A DNA stretch of 64,000 bases from PMG-095 sp037200885 (GTDB lineage: Bacteria > Myxococcota_A > Polyangia > Polyangiales > Polyangiaceae): positions 1,302,001 through 1,366,000 of the forward strand of contig JBBCIN010000002.1 in the NCBI GenBank assembly GCA_037200885.1. The letters run 5' to 3'. A program made the position numbers and the translations under genes. Below, piece after piece: positions 18,954 through 26,246 of the stretch. The number at the start of each line of letters is the position of its first letter. Position 1 is the first letter of the stretch. The notes below the pieces were generated by a model, which searched no databases, was not told the DNA's origin, and saw only the letters and a program-made list of their open reading frames with translations.

Positions 18954-19289
18954 ATGACCAAGGCTGAAATCGTTCAAGCCGTCTACTCCCGCCTGGGAGG
19001 GTTTTCGAAGAAAGAGTCTGCGGACCTCGTCGATCTCGTGTTCGAGACGATGAAGGAAACCCTGGGTCGCGGGGAGAAGATCAAGATCTCCGGCTTCGGA
19101 AACTTCGTGCTGCGAGACAAACGGCAACGGCAGGGGCGCAATCCGCAAACCGGAGAGCCGATCACCATTACCGAGCGCCGAGTGTTGAACTTCAAAGCCA
19201 GTCAGTTGTTGAAAGAAGCGCTCAACGACGGCGTCGGCGTCGAAGGGCCGGCGACTGACGCCGCCGCCCTTCAACCCGCGAAGGTTTGA
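18954..19289 (+). CDS. ihfA: Integration host factor alpha subunit / HU-family DNA-bending protein
   Basis: A 111-residue HU/IHF-fold protein. It begins MTKAEIVQAVYSRLGGFSKK, has the alpha-type signature GEKIKISGFGNF, and the DNA-inserting arm with RNPQTGEPITI (the conserved Pro that intercalates). Binding bends DNA sharply and supports sigma-54 promoters, replication and recombination. ATG 18954 fits the family start; an upstream extension would add unrelated residues. Its stop overlaps the start of the MerR gene, an ihfA-merR arrangement common in Deltaproteobacteria and relatives. Confidence 0.95.
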   Translation: MTKAEIVQAVYSRLGGFSKKESADLVDLVFETMKETLGRGEKIKISGFGNFVLRDKRQRQGRNPQTGEPITITERRVLNFKASQLLKEALNDGVGVEGPATDAAALQPAKV

Positions 19290-19714
19290 ACGTGACCGAA
19301 GCCGATCGACAGCTGCCGGTCAAACTCTACTACCGCATCGGCGAGGTCTCGGAGATCGTCGGCGTAGAGCCGCACGTGCTCCGCTACTGGGAAACCGAGT
19401 TTCGTTCGATTCGGCCCCAGAAGTCGCGCAAGGGGCAACGCATTTACTCGCGCCGCGACGTCGATAAGCTGCTGAAAGTCAAAGAGCTGCTGTATTCGCA
19501 CGGGTTCACCATCGCCGGTGCGCGCAAGCGCCTGCGTGAGGGCGGCGCAGAGCCAGAGCAAACCGTCGTGGCTGCACCGGAGGTGAAGCGCCCGGGCGCG
19601 CAGTTGCGCGCGGCCCTCGGCGAAATCCGGCGTGATATCGTAGCGCTACTGGCTGAGCTCGAGAGCTCCGGACTAGAAGTGTCCAATCGTTCGCAGGGCG
19701 CAACCGCCGGCTGA
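19286..19714 (+). CDS. MerR-family transcriptional regulator
   Basis: A 142-residue protein with an N-terminal winged-helix domain, YYRIGEVSEIVGVEPHVLRYWE, the standard MerR recognition helix region, followed by IYSRRDVDKLLKVKELL. The C-terminal part is a short helical effector/dimer region without the metal-binding cysteines of MerR or CueR, so the ligand is unknown. The start may be TTG 19286, overlapping the ihfA stop, or GTG 19292; both keep the HTH intact. It is likely cotranscribed with ihfA. The 150 bases downstream contain no tRNA. Confidence 0.9.
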   Translation: MNVTEADRQLPVKLYYRIGEVSEIVGVEPHVLRYWETEFRSIRPQKSRKGQRIYSRRDVDKLLKVKELLYSHGFTIAGARKRLREGGAEPEQTVVAAPEVKRPGAQLRAALGEIRRDIVALLAELESSGLEVSNRSQGATAG

Positions 19715-19867
19715 GCCCGGCCGACTTGTGACGCGGAGGGACGAGACCGGGTCGGGCTGGCCGGACTCGGGCCCGGGGCCCTGACTTATTCTTTCCCACG
19801 TTGGCTTGACGCGCCGATGGCACGCGTTCACATGCCATCCGTTACCGTTCAGTTGGAGGAGTCCCCG

Positions 19868-20404
19868 ATGGCAGAAGGTCTGAATCGCGTCATGTTGCTC
19901 GGAAATCTCGGCGCTGATCCCGAGCTCAAAATGACGAGCGGCGGGCAAGCCGTGTTGAAGTTGCGCCTCGCCACTTCGGAGACGTACCTCGATCGGAACA
20001 AAGTGCGTCAAGAGCGTACGGAGTGGCACAGCGTCGTGGTTTGGGGCAAGCGGGCCGAGGCGCTCGGGAAGTTCCTGACCAAGGGCTCACGCCTGTTCAT
20101 CGAGGGCGGCCTGCGCACGTCGAATTACGACGATAAGGACGGCAACAAACGTTACCGAACGGAGATCGTGGCCAGCAACATCATCCTATCCGGTGGCGGC
20201 GGTCGCGGCGGAGCTGGCGGTGCCGGTGGTGGTGGCGGCGGTGGCGACTACAATGACGATTTTGGTGGTCCGTCCGGTGGCGGCGGCGGTCGGGGTGGGG
20301 CTGCTCCGTCCGGCGGTGGCGGTGGCGGTGGCGCTCCGTCCGGCGGCGGCGGCTACGACGACCACGACTACGGCGGCGGTGGCGACGACGACATCCCGTT
20401 CTGA
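19868..20404 (+). CDS. ssb: Single-stranded DNA-binding protein
   Basis: A 178-residue SSB. The OB fold occupies about residues 1-105 (LNRVMLLGNLGADPE, TEWHSVVVWGKRAE, LFIEGGLRT). A glycine-rich linker follows, then the acidic tip DDDIPF that recruits repair and replication partners. ATG 19868 is chosen because GGAGGA lies 8 bases upstream; the longer frame from 19817 would add an unrelated leader. The linker carries an in-frame imperfect repeat. It is followed after 4 bases by an unrelated lipoprotein gene. Confidence 0.96.
   Translation: MAEGLNRVMLLGNLGADPELKMTSGGQAVLKLRLATSETYLDRNKVRQERTEWHSVVVWGKRAEALGKFLTKGSRLFIEGGLRTSNYDDKDGNKRYRTEIVASNIILSGGGGRGGAGGAGGGGGGGDYNDDFGGPSGGGGGRGGAAPSGGGGGGGAPSGGGGYDDHDYGGGGDDDIPF
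20267..20362 (+). repeat. In-frame Gly-rich repeat in ssb linker
   Basis: A unit beginning GCTCCGTCCGGCGG starts at 20303 and 20333 (30-base period), with a related copy TCCGTCCGG near 20268. It encodes repeated APSGGGG-type segments. The Gly codons are almost all GGT or GGC. Copy number should be free to vary because the linker length is not critical. Confidence 0.7.
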
Positions 20405-20408
20405 GCGG

Positions 20409-22160
20409 ATGCGTGCGAGGCTGGTGCTGACCCGAACGCTTGCGCCAGTCGCGCTTGCCACGTGTGCCGCGCTCGGGCTTTCCCAAGGTTGCGGAAGGAC
20501 GCCGCCCAGCTCCGATCGCGCCGGCCCGAGCGCGGCCGCGTCGTTGCCCGATTTGCCGGAGCCCGCGGGGGTATTAGCGGACCTTCGGGTGGCTCATCCC
20601 GATGCCACCTTTCGGACCTTGCGCGAGCTTGGGCGGCCGCTCTCCGGACTCTTGCCAGCGGGGTTTCCGATGCTGACGGCTAGTCTACTTGGCCTGCCAC
20701 CCCTGTCGGCGGATTCGTTCGATCCGGAACTACCAGTCGTGGGTTTGCTGATCCAAAACGGAGTCAGTCCGCCGGCTTGGCTTTTGGCGGTGCACGCCGT
20801 ATCGGGTCCTGAGTTGATTGCCAAGCTTTGCACCGGCGATCACGCGCCGTTTCGTGACGTCGCTAGCAGCGCGCCCGGGCTGAGATTGATCGAGGCCAGC
20901 GCGCCAAACCCGAAAACCGTACCAGCGTTGGCGGTATTCGATAACTACTTGCTGATCGCCGAAAGCGCGGACTCATTGGTTTCGGCTGGGCCCTACGCTG
21001 CCCGCACGCTGCCCAAGAGGCCCGCGGCAGCAGCCGCGATTGCCCTGCGTTTTTCGCAGGTGGCGCTCCAGAGCAAGTTGGTGCCGGCGCTGCGCGGGCT
21101 TTGGGCGGCCTACCGCACGCGGCTCACCCATTTGGACCAGACCGATCGCTCAGCGCACGGCGGGCGCGCGCCTGATTTCGCCGATCCGGCGCAGGTCATT
21201 CTCGGCGCGGACGCGCTGGTCGAGTCGGCGCTCGCGTTGGTCGATGGCGCGGCAGGGCTCGAGCTCGACTTGGAACCGTTTGCCGACCGCTTGGACGCTG
21301 CTGTGCTACTCGAGCCTGAAGCGGGGTCCGAGGTACAAACCAAGCTCGCCGCGTTGGCCGCTGCCGACGCCCGGGCTCTACTGAAGCTCCCGTCGGAGAC
21401 ACAATTCGCGCTCGGTCTGTCGCGCACGAACGCTGAACGCGAGGCCGCTGGCAAGGCCGCCGGTGATGACTGGGTCCGCTTGCTCGGCGCACGGATCAGT
21501 GAGCACGACGCACAGCAGTTGCGAGGCGTGCTGGCGGATTGGGAGCTCGGACGCAGCACAGAGAGCAGCTACGGCTTTCTGGGCGGCCGCGAGCCGGGTG
21601 CGTTTCTGGTCGCGAGCGTGGCGGACGCCGCGCGCATGAAGCGCGCCGGGTCCGGCTTTTTTGGCTTGCTCGCGTTGCCCGGGGTGCGCGCGCCATTGGT
21701 GGAGTTTTTGGGCCAGCCGCGCGTCTCGGACTCAGCCGCGCCCAGCGACGGCCTTCCGAACGTCACGCGCAAGCGCTTGACGTTTGCCGCGCCGGCGGCC
21801 GGCAAAGGCTCGCTTCCACCGCTTTCGTTCGCCTGGCTGGTGAATGAAAAAGAAGCGTTTGCCGCAGCCAGCAAGAATGCCGACGCCACACTGAAGACCG
21901 TGGTGCAGAGTGCTCGTGGCGAGCACGACACCTTGGGGGCGGCCGCGGGTATCGCAGACTCGGTGCAACGCATCGGTGAACAAACGGCGCTGTTCGCTTA
22001 TGTGGACGCGCGGGTGGCTTTTGGAGCAAGCGGGGAGCAAGCGACCTTCCCCGCGCCGCTCTTCCTTTCCCTCGGCAAGCGTGAGCACGGCGCGGCGCTC
22101 CGCGTGGAGATCGCAAAGTCTGCCCTCGACCTCGCGCTCCAGGGCGCGTTCGGACATTGA
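20409..22160 (+). CDS. Predicted lipoprotein of unknown function
   Basis: A 583-residue protein with an N-terminal signal peptide ending in LGLSQGC, a lipoprotein-type cleavage site, then a Pro/Ala/Ser-rich stretch. The body is alternating hydrophobic strand-like and Ala/Leu-rich helical segments with no motif I recognise. ATG 20409 follows the ssb stop by 4 bases, so it may be read through from ssb. It is followed after one base by the SDR gene and then by an SGNH hydrolase, suggesting an envelope role for the trio. Function unknown. Confidence 0.75.
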   Translation: MRARLVLTRTLAPVALATCAALGLSQGCGRTPPSSDRAGPSAAASLPDLPEPAGVLADLRVAHPDATFRTLRELGRPLSGLLPAGFPMLTASLLGLPPLSADSFDPELPVVGLLIQNGVSPPAWLLAVHAVSGPELIAKLCTGDHAPFRDVASSAPGLRLIEASAPNPKTVPALAVFDNYLLIAESADSLVSAGPYAARTLPKRPAAAAAIALRFSQVALQSKLVPALRGLWAAYRTRLTHLDQTDRSAHGGRAPDFADPAQVILGADALVESALALVDGAAGLELDLEPFADRLDAAVLLEPEAGSEVQTKLAALAAADARALLKLPSETQFALGLSRTNAEREAAGKAAGDDWVRLLGARISEHDAQQLRGVLADWELGRSTESSYGFLGGREPGAFLVASVADAARMKRAGSGFFGLLALPGVRAPLVEFLGQPRVSDSAAPSDGLPNVTRKRLTFAAPAAGKGSLPPLSFAWLVNEKEAFAAASKNADATLKTVVQSARGEHDTLGAAAGIADSVQRIGEQTALFAYVDARVAFGASGEQATFPAPLFLSLGKREHGAALRVEIAKSALDLALQGAFGH

Positions 22161-22161
22161 C

Positions 22162-23304
22162 GTGAACAACGCTTCCGATGAAGTTCGCGATCCCCGAAAG
22201 GGGGAAACCGTGCTCGTGACCGGATTTCCCGGTTTTTATGCGCGAAAGTTGGCGCTGCACTTGCTTGCGGTCGAGCCAAACGCAAAGCTCGTGCTGCTCT
22301 GCCGGGCGAGCGACAGCGAGCGCAGCGCGGAGTGTCTGGCACGGCTCCCGTCGGCCGAGCGCGAGCGCGTGCGTGAGCTCAAGGGCGATCCGGCCGCGCT
22401 CGACTTCGGTCTGAGCGGTGTAGAATATCTCGAGCTCGCCGCGTCCGTGCAGCGCGTGTATCACTTCGCTTCCGTGCTCGAGGCCAAGCGACGCACCGAG
22501 GCGGCCGCGCACAACATCGCGTGCGCGCGAGAGGTGCTCGAGCTCGCCTCGGCGGCGCGTGAGTTGCGCGGCCTGATCCTGCTCTCGAGCGTGACCGTAT
22601 GCGGCACGCGCACGGGCTTGATTCGCGAAGACGAGCTCCGTTGTGGCCAGACCTTCCGTCGGCGCTTGGACGAGTCCTTGGCGACGGTCGAGTCGATGTG
22701 CGCGCGGCGCAGCGATCTACCGCAAATCGTGCTCCGCCCCGCGCAAATCGTGGGGGATTCGCAGACCGGCGACATCGATAACCCGGGCTTTCCGTATCCC
22801 TGGCTGGCGTTCGTCGACCGCGGACCGAGCGAGCTCGTGGTGCCCGTCCCGCATCGACCCGACGCTCCGGTGCAAATCGTGCCAATCGATTTCGTGGTGC
22901 GCGCAGCGCACTTCCTCGGCACGCGCCCGGAGTCCTACGGCAAGCGCTACCACTTGGTGGATTCGGAGCCGCCCACGCTGAAGGAGTTTCTCCAGTTGGC
23001 GGCGCGGGCCTCCGGCAAGCATTTGGTCGAGAACTTCAACCCTGGCGCATTCACGCGTGGTTTGGCAGCCAAACCGACGCTCCGCATGCTGACGCAGGGC
23101 GCGCGTGGCTTGATCGATCTCTTCGTGGGCAGTCCGTCATTCGACGCGCGCAACGCCGATGATGCGCTGCGGGAAGGCGGCATCACTTGCCCACCGGTTG
23201 CGAGTTACTTGAACTCTCTGCTGGAGCGCGCGCGCGCCGGAGCAGCGGCTCACGAGGTCGAACCGCTGGAAACGGCCGCGGCGACGGCAGAGGCAGATGA
23301 GTGA
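22162..23304 (+). CDS. NAD(P)-binding SDR-fold protein (thioester reductase/male-sterility-like)
   Basis: A 380-residue extended short-chain dehydrogenase fold. The nucleotide motif is VTGFPGFYARKL (TGxxGFY), typical of fatty acyl/thioester reductase-like SDRs, and the Ser of the active-site strand is in LILLSSVTVCG. The place where YxxxK is expected reads FRRRL (in GQTFRRRLDES), so Tyr and Lys appear to be lost. It may therefore be a binding or structural homologue and not an active reductase. GTG 22162 is the first start after the preceding stop. It overlaps the SGNH gene by 8 bases. Confidence 0.8.
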   Translation: MNNASDEVRDPRKGETVLVTGFPGFYARKLALHLLAVEPNAKLVLLCRASDSERSAECLARLPSAERERVRELKGDPAALDFGLSGVEYLELAASVQRVYHFASVLEAKRRTEAAAHNIACAREVLELASAARELRGLILLSSVTVCGTRTGLIREDELRCGQTFRRRLDESLATVESMCARRSDLPQIVLRPAQIVGDSQTGDIDNPGFPYPWLAFVDRGPSELVVPVPHRPDAPVQIVPIDFVVRAAHFLGTRPESYGKRYHLVDSEPPTLKEFLQLAARASGKHLVENFNPGAFTRGLAAKPTLRMLTQGARGLIDLFVGSPSFDARNADDALREGGITCPPVASYLNSLLERARAGAAAHEVEPLETAAATAEADE

Positions 23305-24622
23305 GCGCGGGCGGACGCAGGTCGAGCGCGGCCTGGCAGTGGGGCTCTCCGCGGTCGCCGCGCTGATTGCGGTCACGTGTGCCAGTCGCGGGACTTTGGA
23401 GCATGGGCCGATCGCGCCGTTGGTGGTGAGTGCGGCCGGAGGGGGAGCGGGAGGGGAGGCGGAAGTGGGCGGGGGAACTGGTGGGGGAACCGGAGGGAGG
23501 GACGCTGACGCGGGCACGGGGAAGAGGGGAATGGGCGGGTTTTTTCGGGATTTGGCGGGGTTGGAGGCGGGCACGCGTCGAGAGGCGGTGAGGATTGTTT
23601 GGTTGGGGGATTCGCACACGGCGGCAGATTATTTGACGGGGGCCTTGCGCGCACGTTTGCAGGCTCGGTTTGGGGTGGGAGGACCGGGGTTCGTGCGCGT
23701 GGGGCTCAAGCCTTATCGGCATACGCAAGTTCGTTGGGCGTGTGATGGACCCTGGAAGATCGAGCCGGTGCCGCCGCCGCGACGGACGCTGTTCGACGAT
23801 GGCGTGTTCGGTCTGGGCGGCATGCGGGCGATGCCGGAGGGTGGGTCCGCGCAAGCGTCGTTCGAATTGAATCAGGGCTCGGCGCGCGGGCGGCTGCGCT
23901 GGCAGGTGTGGTTCTCGCTCAAAGATGGCGCGAGTTTTCGGCTGACGCTGGGCGGCGTCTCACAAGTGGTCACGCAGGCGAGTCAGGTTCCAGAGTTGCC
24001 CGGTGCGGGCTTCGCCAGCTTGGCCCTGGAGAGCGCGACCAGTGACAAGCTCGAGCTCTCCACGCTCGGCGGTAGCCCGCGCTTCTACGGGCTGATCGTC
24101 GAAGGCTCCGAGCCCGGTGTCGTGCTCGATGCCGTGGGCATCGACGGAGCGCGCCTGGCAACCGCGCTGGCCTGGAGTGAAACCTCGTTCGAGGCCGCGC
24201 TGCGCGCTCGCGCGCCGTCACTCGTGGCTTTGGCCTTCGGCACCAATGAAGCGTTCGATGCCGACAAAATCGAGAAATATCGGGCCCAATACCGGGATTT
24301 GTTGGGCCGCGCGCAGCTCGCCGCGCCCGACGCAGATTGTCTGATCGTCGGTCCCCCCGACGCCGTCGCGGTCGCCGGCGGATCCGAGCCGCGCGTCACG
24401 GAGCTCGATGCGCTGCAGCGCTCGGTAGCGGCGGAGCTCGGCTGCGGCTTCGTCAGTCAGCTACAGATCATGGGCGGCGCAGGCGGCTATTCGCGCTGGA
24501 CGCACCAAACGCCCGCCCTCGCGCACGGCGATCGGCTGCACTTGTCCGCAAAGGGCTACGAAGTGATGGCGAACGCCATCGCCGATCAGCTGCTCGCGGG
24601 CTACGAGGGTAGCAAGCGCTAG
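23297..24622 (+). CDS. Envelope SGNH/GDSL-type hydrolase (intact paralogue)
   Basis: A 441-residue protein. A hydrophobic N-terminal segment (about 12-28) is followed by a long Gly-rich linker (about 48-75) and a catalytic domain with the family blocks: WLGDSH (Ser nucleophile), a central Gly region, AFGTNEA (Asn), and DRLHLSAKGYE (Asp-x-x-His). SGNH enzymes are esterases or acetyl-transfer/hydrolysis enzymes acting on glycans or lipids; the substrate is unknown. Its closest relative in the window is the frameshifted gene at 28026-29523, with matching GFFRxL, GDS and DxxH blocks. ATG 23297 overlaps the SDR stop. Confidence 0.88.
   Translation: MSERGRTQVERGLAVGLSAVAALIAVTCASRGTLEHGPIAPLVVSAAGGGAGGEAEVGGGTGGGTGGRDADAGTGKRGMGGFFRDLAGLEAGTRREAVRIVWLGDSHTAADYLTGALRARLQARFGVGGPGFVRVGLKPYRHTQVRWACDGPWKIEPVPPPRRTLFDDGVFGLGGMRAMPEGGSAQASFELNQGSARGRLRWQVWFSLKDGASFRLTLGGVSQVVTQASQVPELPGAGFASLALESATSDKLELSTLGGSPRFYGLIVEGSEPGVVLDAVGIDGARLATALAWSETSFEAALRARAPSLVALAFGTNEAFDADKIEKYRAQYRDLLGRAQLAAPDADCLIVGPPDAVAVAGGSEPRVTELDALQRSVAAELGCGFVSQLQIMGGAGGYSRWTHQTPALAHGDRLHLSAKGYEVMANAIADQLLAGYEGSKR
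23441..23501 (+). repeat. G-run cluster in SGNH linker (quadruplex-forming potential)
   Basis: At least six runs of three or more G on the coding strand within about 60 bases (for example 23441-23445, 23449-23451, 23453-23456, 23467-23469, 23471-23475, 23483-23487). The stretch encodes a Gly-rich linker using GGG and GGA codons, unlike the GGC/GGT use in the ssb linker 3 kb away. Confidence 0.65.
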
Positions 24623-24777
24623 CGCGGTCGAGAGTGGGCGATCGCGATCCCGCGCCGCACCTCGCGGCTTGCTGGGTTCCTTACTTGGACGCCGAAGGCT
24701 GAGTGCGACGCGGGGCGGATGGTGACCATCAATCAACCCCTCTGAGAGTTAAAGAGAAGATCGTTCACGTTCACGTT

Positions 24778-24795
24778 CGCGTTTGGCGAAACGCG
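24778..24795 (-). terminator. Hairpin downstream of DUF1552 gene
   Basis: CGCGTTT (24778-24784) pairs perfectly with AAACGCG (24789-24795) around GGCG. It lies 5 bases past the end of the minus-strand DUF1552 gene and about 155 bases past the plus-strand SGNH gene, so it may terminate either. A short direct repeat CGTTCACGTTCACGTTCGCG-like lies immediately left of it. Otherwise I see nothing in the 178-base gap except the palindrome GATCGCGATC at 24640. Confidence 0.5.
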
Positions 24796-24800
24796 GGCTT

Positions 24801-26246
24801 TCAGGCTAGGAGCGCGTCGATAGCGCCCGAGCCGGTGCCGTCGCCGAAGTTCTCGGTCCAAGAGGTCTTGTCGCGGACGGCGGCGGCGATCAGCGTGTTG
24901 AATAGGCGGTTGTTCGTGACGTTGCCGGCATCCACGTAGGCGCCTTGTTTCAAGTAGCCGCTCGCGTTGCCGGCGATGATGGTCGGCACGTTCTTGAAAC
25001 TGTGAGTAGGCCCGTCCGCGACGTGGTTCGTCCACATGATCAGCGATTTGTCGAACAGACCGCGCGCCTTGAAATGATCGAGGCCGTGGAGCAGCGTCTG
25101 CATCCGCAAGACGTCGATCTCGGCGTGGGCGTCCTCGGCGGTCGGGTTCTCGCCGACCGCGGAATCCGACGGGACGCGGTGGCTGATGTGATGAAACGGC
25201 CAGTTGAGACCCTCGTTGGAGGGCACGGCGTATTTGGTCGCGTCCGTCCCGTCACCGTGCTGCAGCGTGGCGACGCGATTGAAATTGCAGGCAAAAGCCA
25301 GCGAAACCAGCTCCAAGTGCAACTTGGCGACGTCCTCGATCATGCCGTCCATCGTAAAGGCGAAGCCGGTTTTGTACGCGTCCAGCAGGTCTGTGGCGAG
25401 GCCGTCCTGGGTGCACGCCAAACCCATCTGGGTCATTTTCACCTCGGTGTCACGGATCGAGTCGAAATGCTGTTCGAGGCGTTGCTTGTCGGCAACGCTC
25501 AGTGCGGGTAGCGCCTTCAGACGGTTCAGTTCGGCGCGCACGAGATCGTTGACGCTCCTGCGGCTGCTGAGGAGCTCCGCCGCGGCATCCGTCTGGTCGG
25601 TCGTGGCGCTGCCCGTGGTGAGGCCGATCAGTCTCGAATACAGCGTATACGGGTTGTCGTCCGCCGAACGCACCTGCCCAGCTCCGGGCCCTTTGAAAGA
25701 AATGCGTTCGGCGATGTAGCCATTGTCGCGGTTGCCCGCATAGAGCGTGAGCGGATCTGCGCCACCATCGTTGACGGCCTGCGCGATCACCATGTCCGCA
25801 GAAATGCCGGTAGAATAAGCGGTACGCCCGCCGTCGCCCGCGGGGGCCGCGGTCAGCGACTGGCACAAGCCCTGCGAGTGCCCACAGTTGGTCGGGCTCG
25901 GCATCGGAAAATTGACGTTTTTCACGAACAACAGGTGGTCGGCGTGTGGCGAGAGCACGCCGGTCGCCTTGTCGGTGAGCGCAGCCAACGAGTCGACACT
26001 GAGCGGGCCGGTTGCGCTCGGGAAAAACCTATTTCCAACCACGCCGCAGGCCGCGACGATGAACAAGCTGAAGACAGGCGGAGCGTCCGCGGCCCAAGCC
26101 GAGCGCTCGGGCAGTCCTTCCAAGAATGGCAACCCGATCGCGACCGCGCCGGCGCGTAAGAACGCACGTCGGTTGATCACCGAGCGGCGCGTGAATGGCA
26201 GGGCCGTGAGCTCGCTGCCGAGCGTGGCGTGAGTTTTTATTTTCAC
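24801..26246 (-). CDS. DUF1552 protein with Tat signal
   Basis: A 481-residue protein of the DUF1552 family, found in Planctomycetes and myxobacteria next to DUF1592-type proteins. The N-terminus has a twin-arginine motif, RRAFLRAG (Arg26-Arg27), followed by a hydrophobic stretch, so it should be exported folded through the Tat system. The body shows the family's conserved HADHLLFVKN-like and MWTNHVADGPTHS segments, the latter resembling alkaline-phosphatase/sulfatase-superfamily proteins in general shape. Start is GTG 26246, overlapping the DUF1592 stop (GTGA), so the two are coupled and probably form one envelope complex. Function not established. Confidence 0.88.
   Translation of the reverse strand: MKIKTHATLGSELTALPFTRRSVINRRAFLRAGAVAIGLPFLEGLPERSAWAADAPPVFSLFIVAACGVVGNRFFPSATGPLSVDSLAALTDKATGVLSPHADHLLFVKNVNFPMPSPTNCGHSQGLCQSLTAAPAGDGGRTAYSTGISADMVIAQAVNDGGADPLTLYAGNRDNGYIAERISFKGPGAGQVRSADDNPYTLYSRLIGLTTGSATTDQTDAAAELLSSRRSVNDLVRAELNRLKALPALSVADKQRLEQHFDSIRDTEVKMTQMGLACTQDGLATDLLDAYKTGFAFTMDGMIEDVAKLHLELVSLAFACNFNRVATLQHGDGTDATKYAVPSNEGLNWPFHHISHRVPSDSAVGENPTAEDAHAEIDVLRMQTLLHGLDHFKARGLFDKSLIMWTNHVADGPTHSFKNVPTIIAGNASGYLKQGAYVDAGNVTNNRLFNTLIAAAVRDKTSWTENFGDGTGSGAIDALLA

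Noticed and set aside
19715..19816. tRNA after the MerR gene, as seen in some related genomes
   Set aside because: No cloverleaf, acceptor stem or T-arm consensus is visible.
24945..26232. Plus-strand frames across DUF1552
   Set aside because: Antisense to a well-supported gene; no motif.
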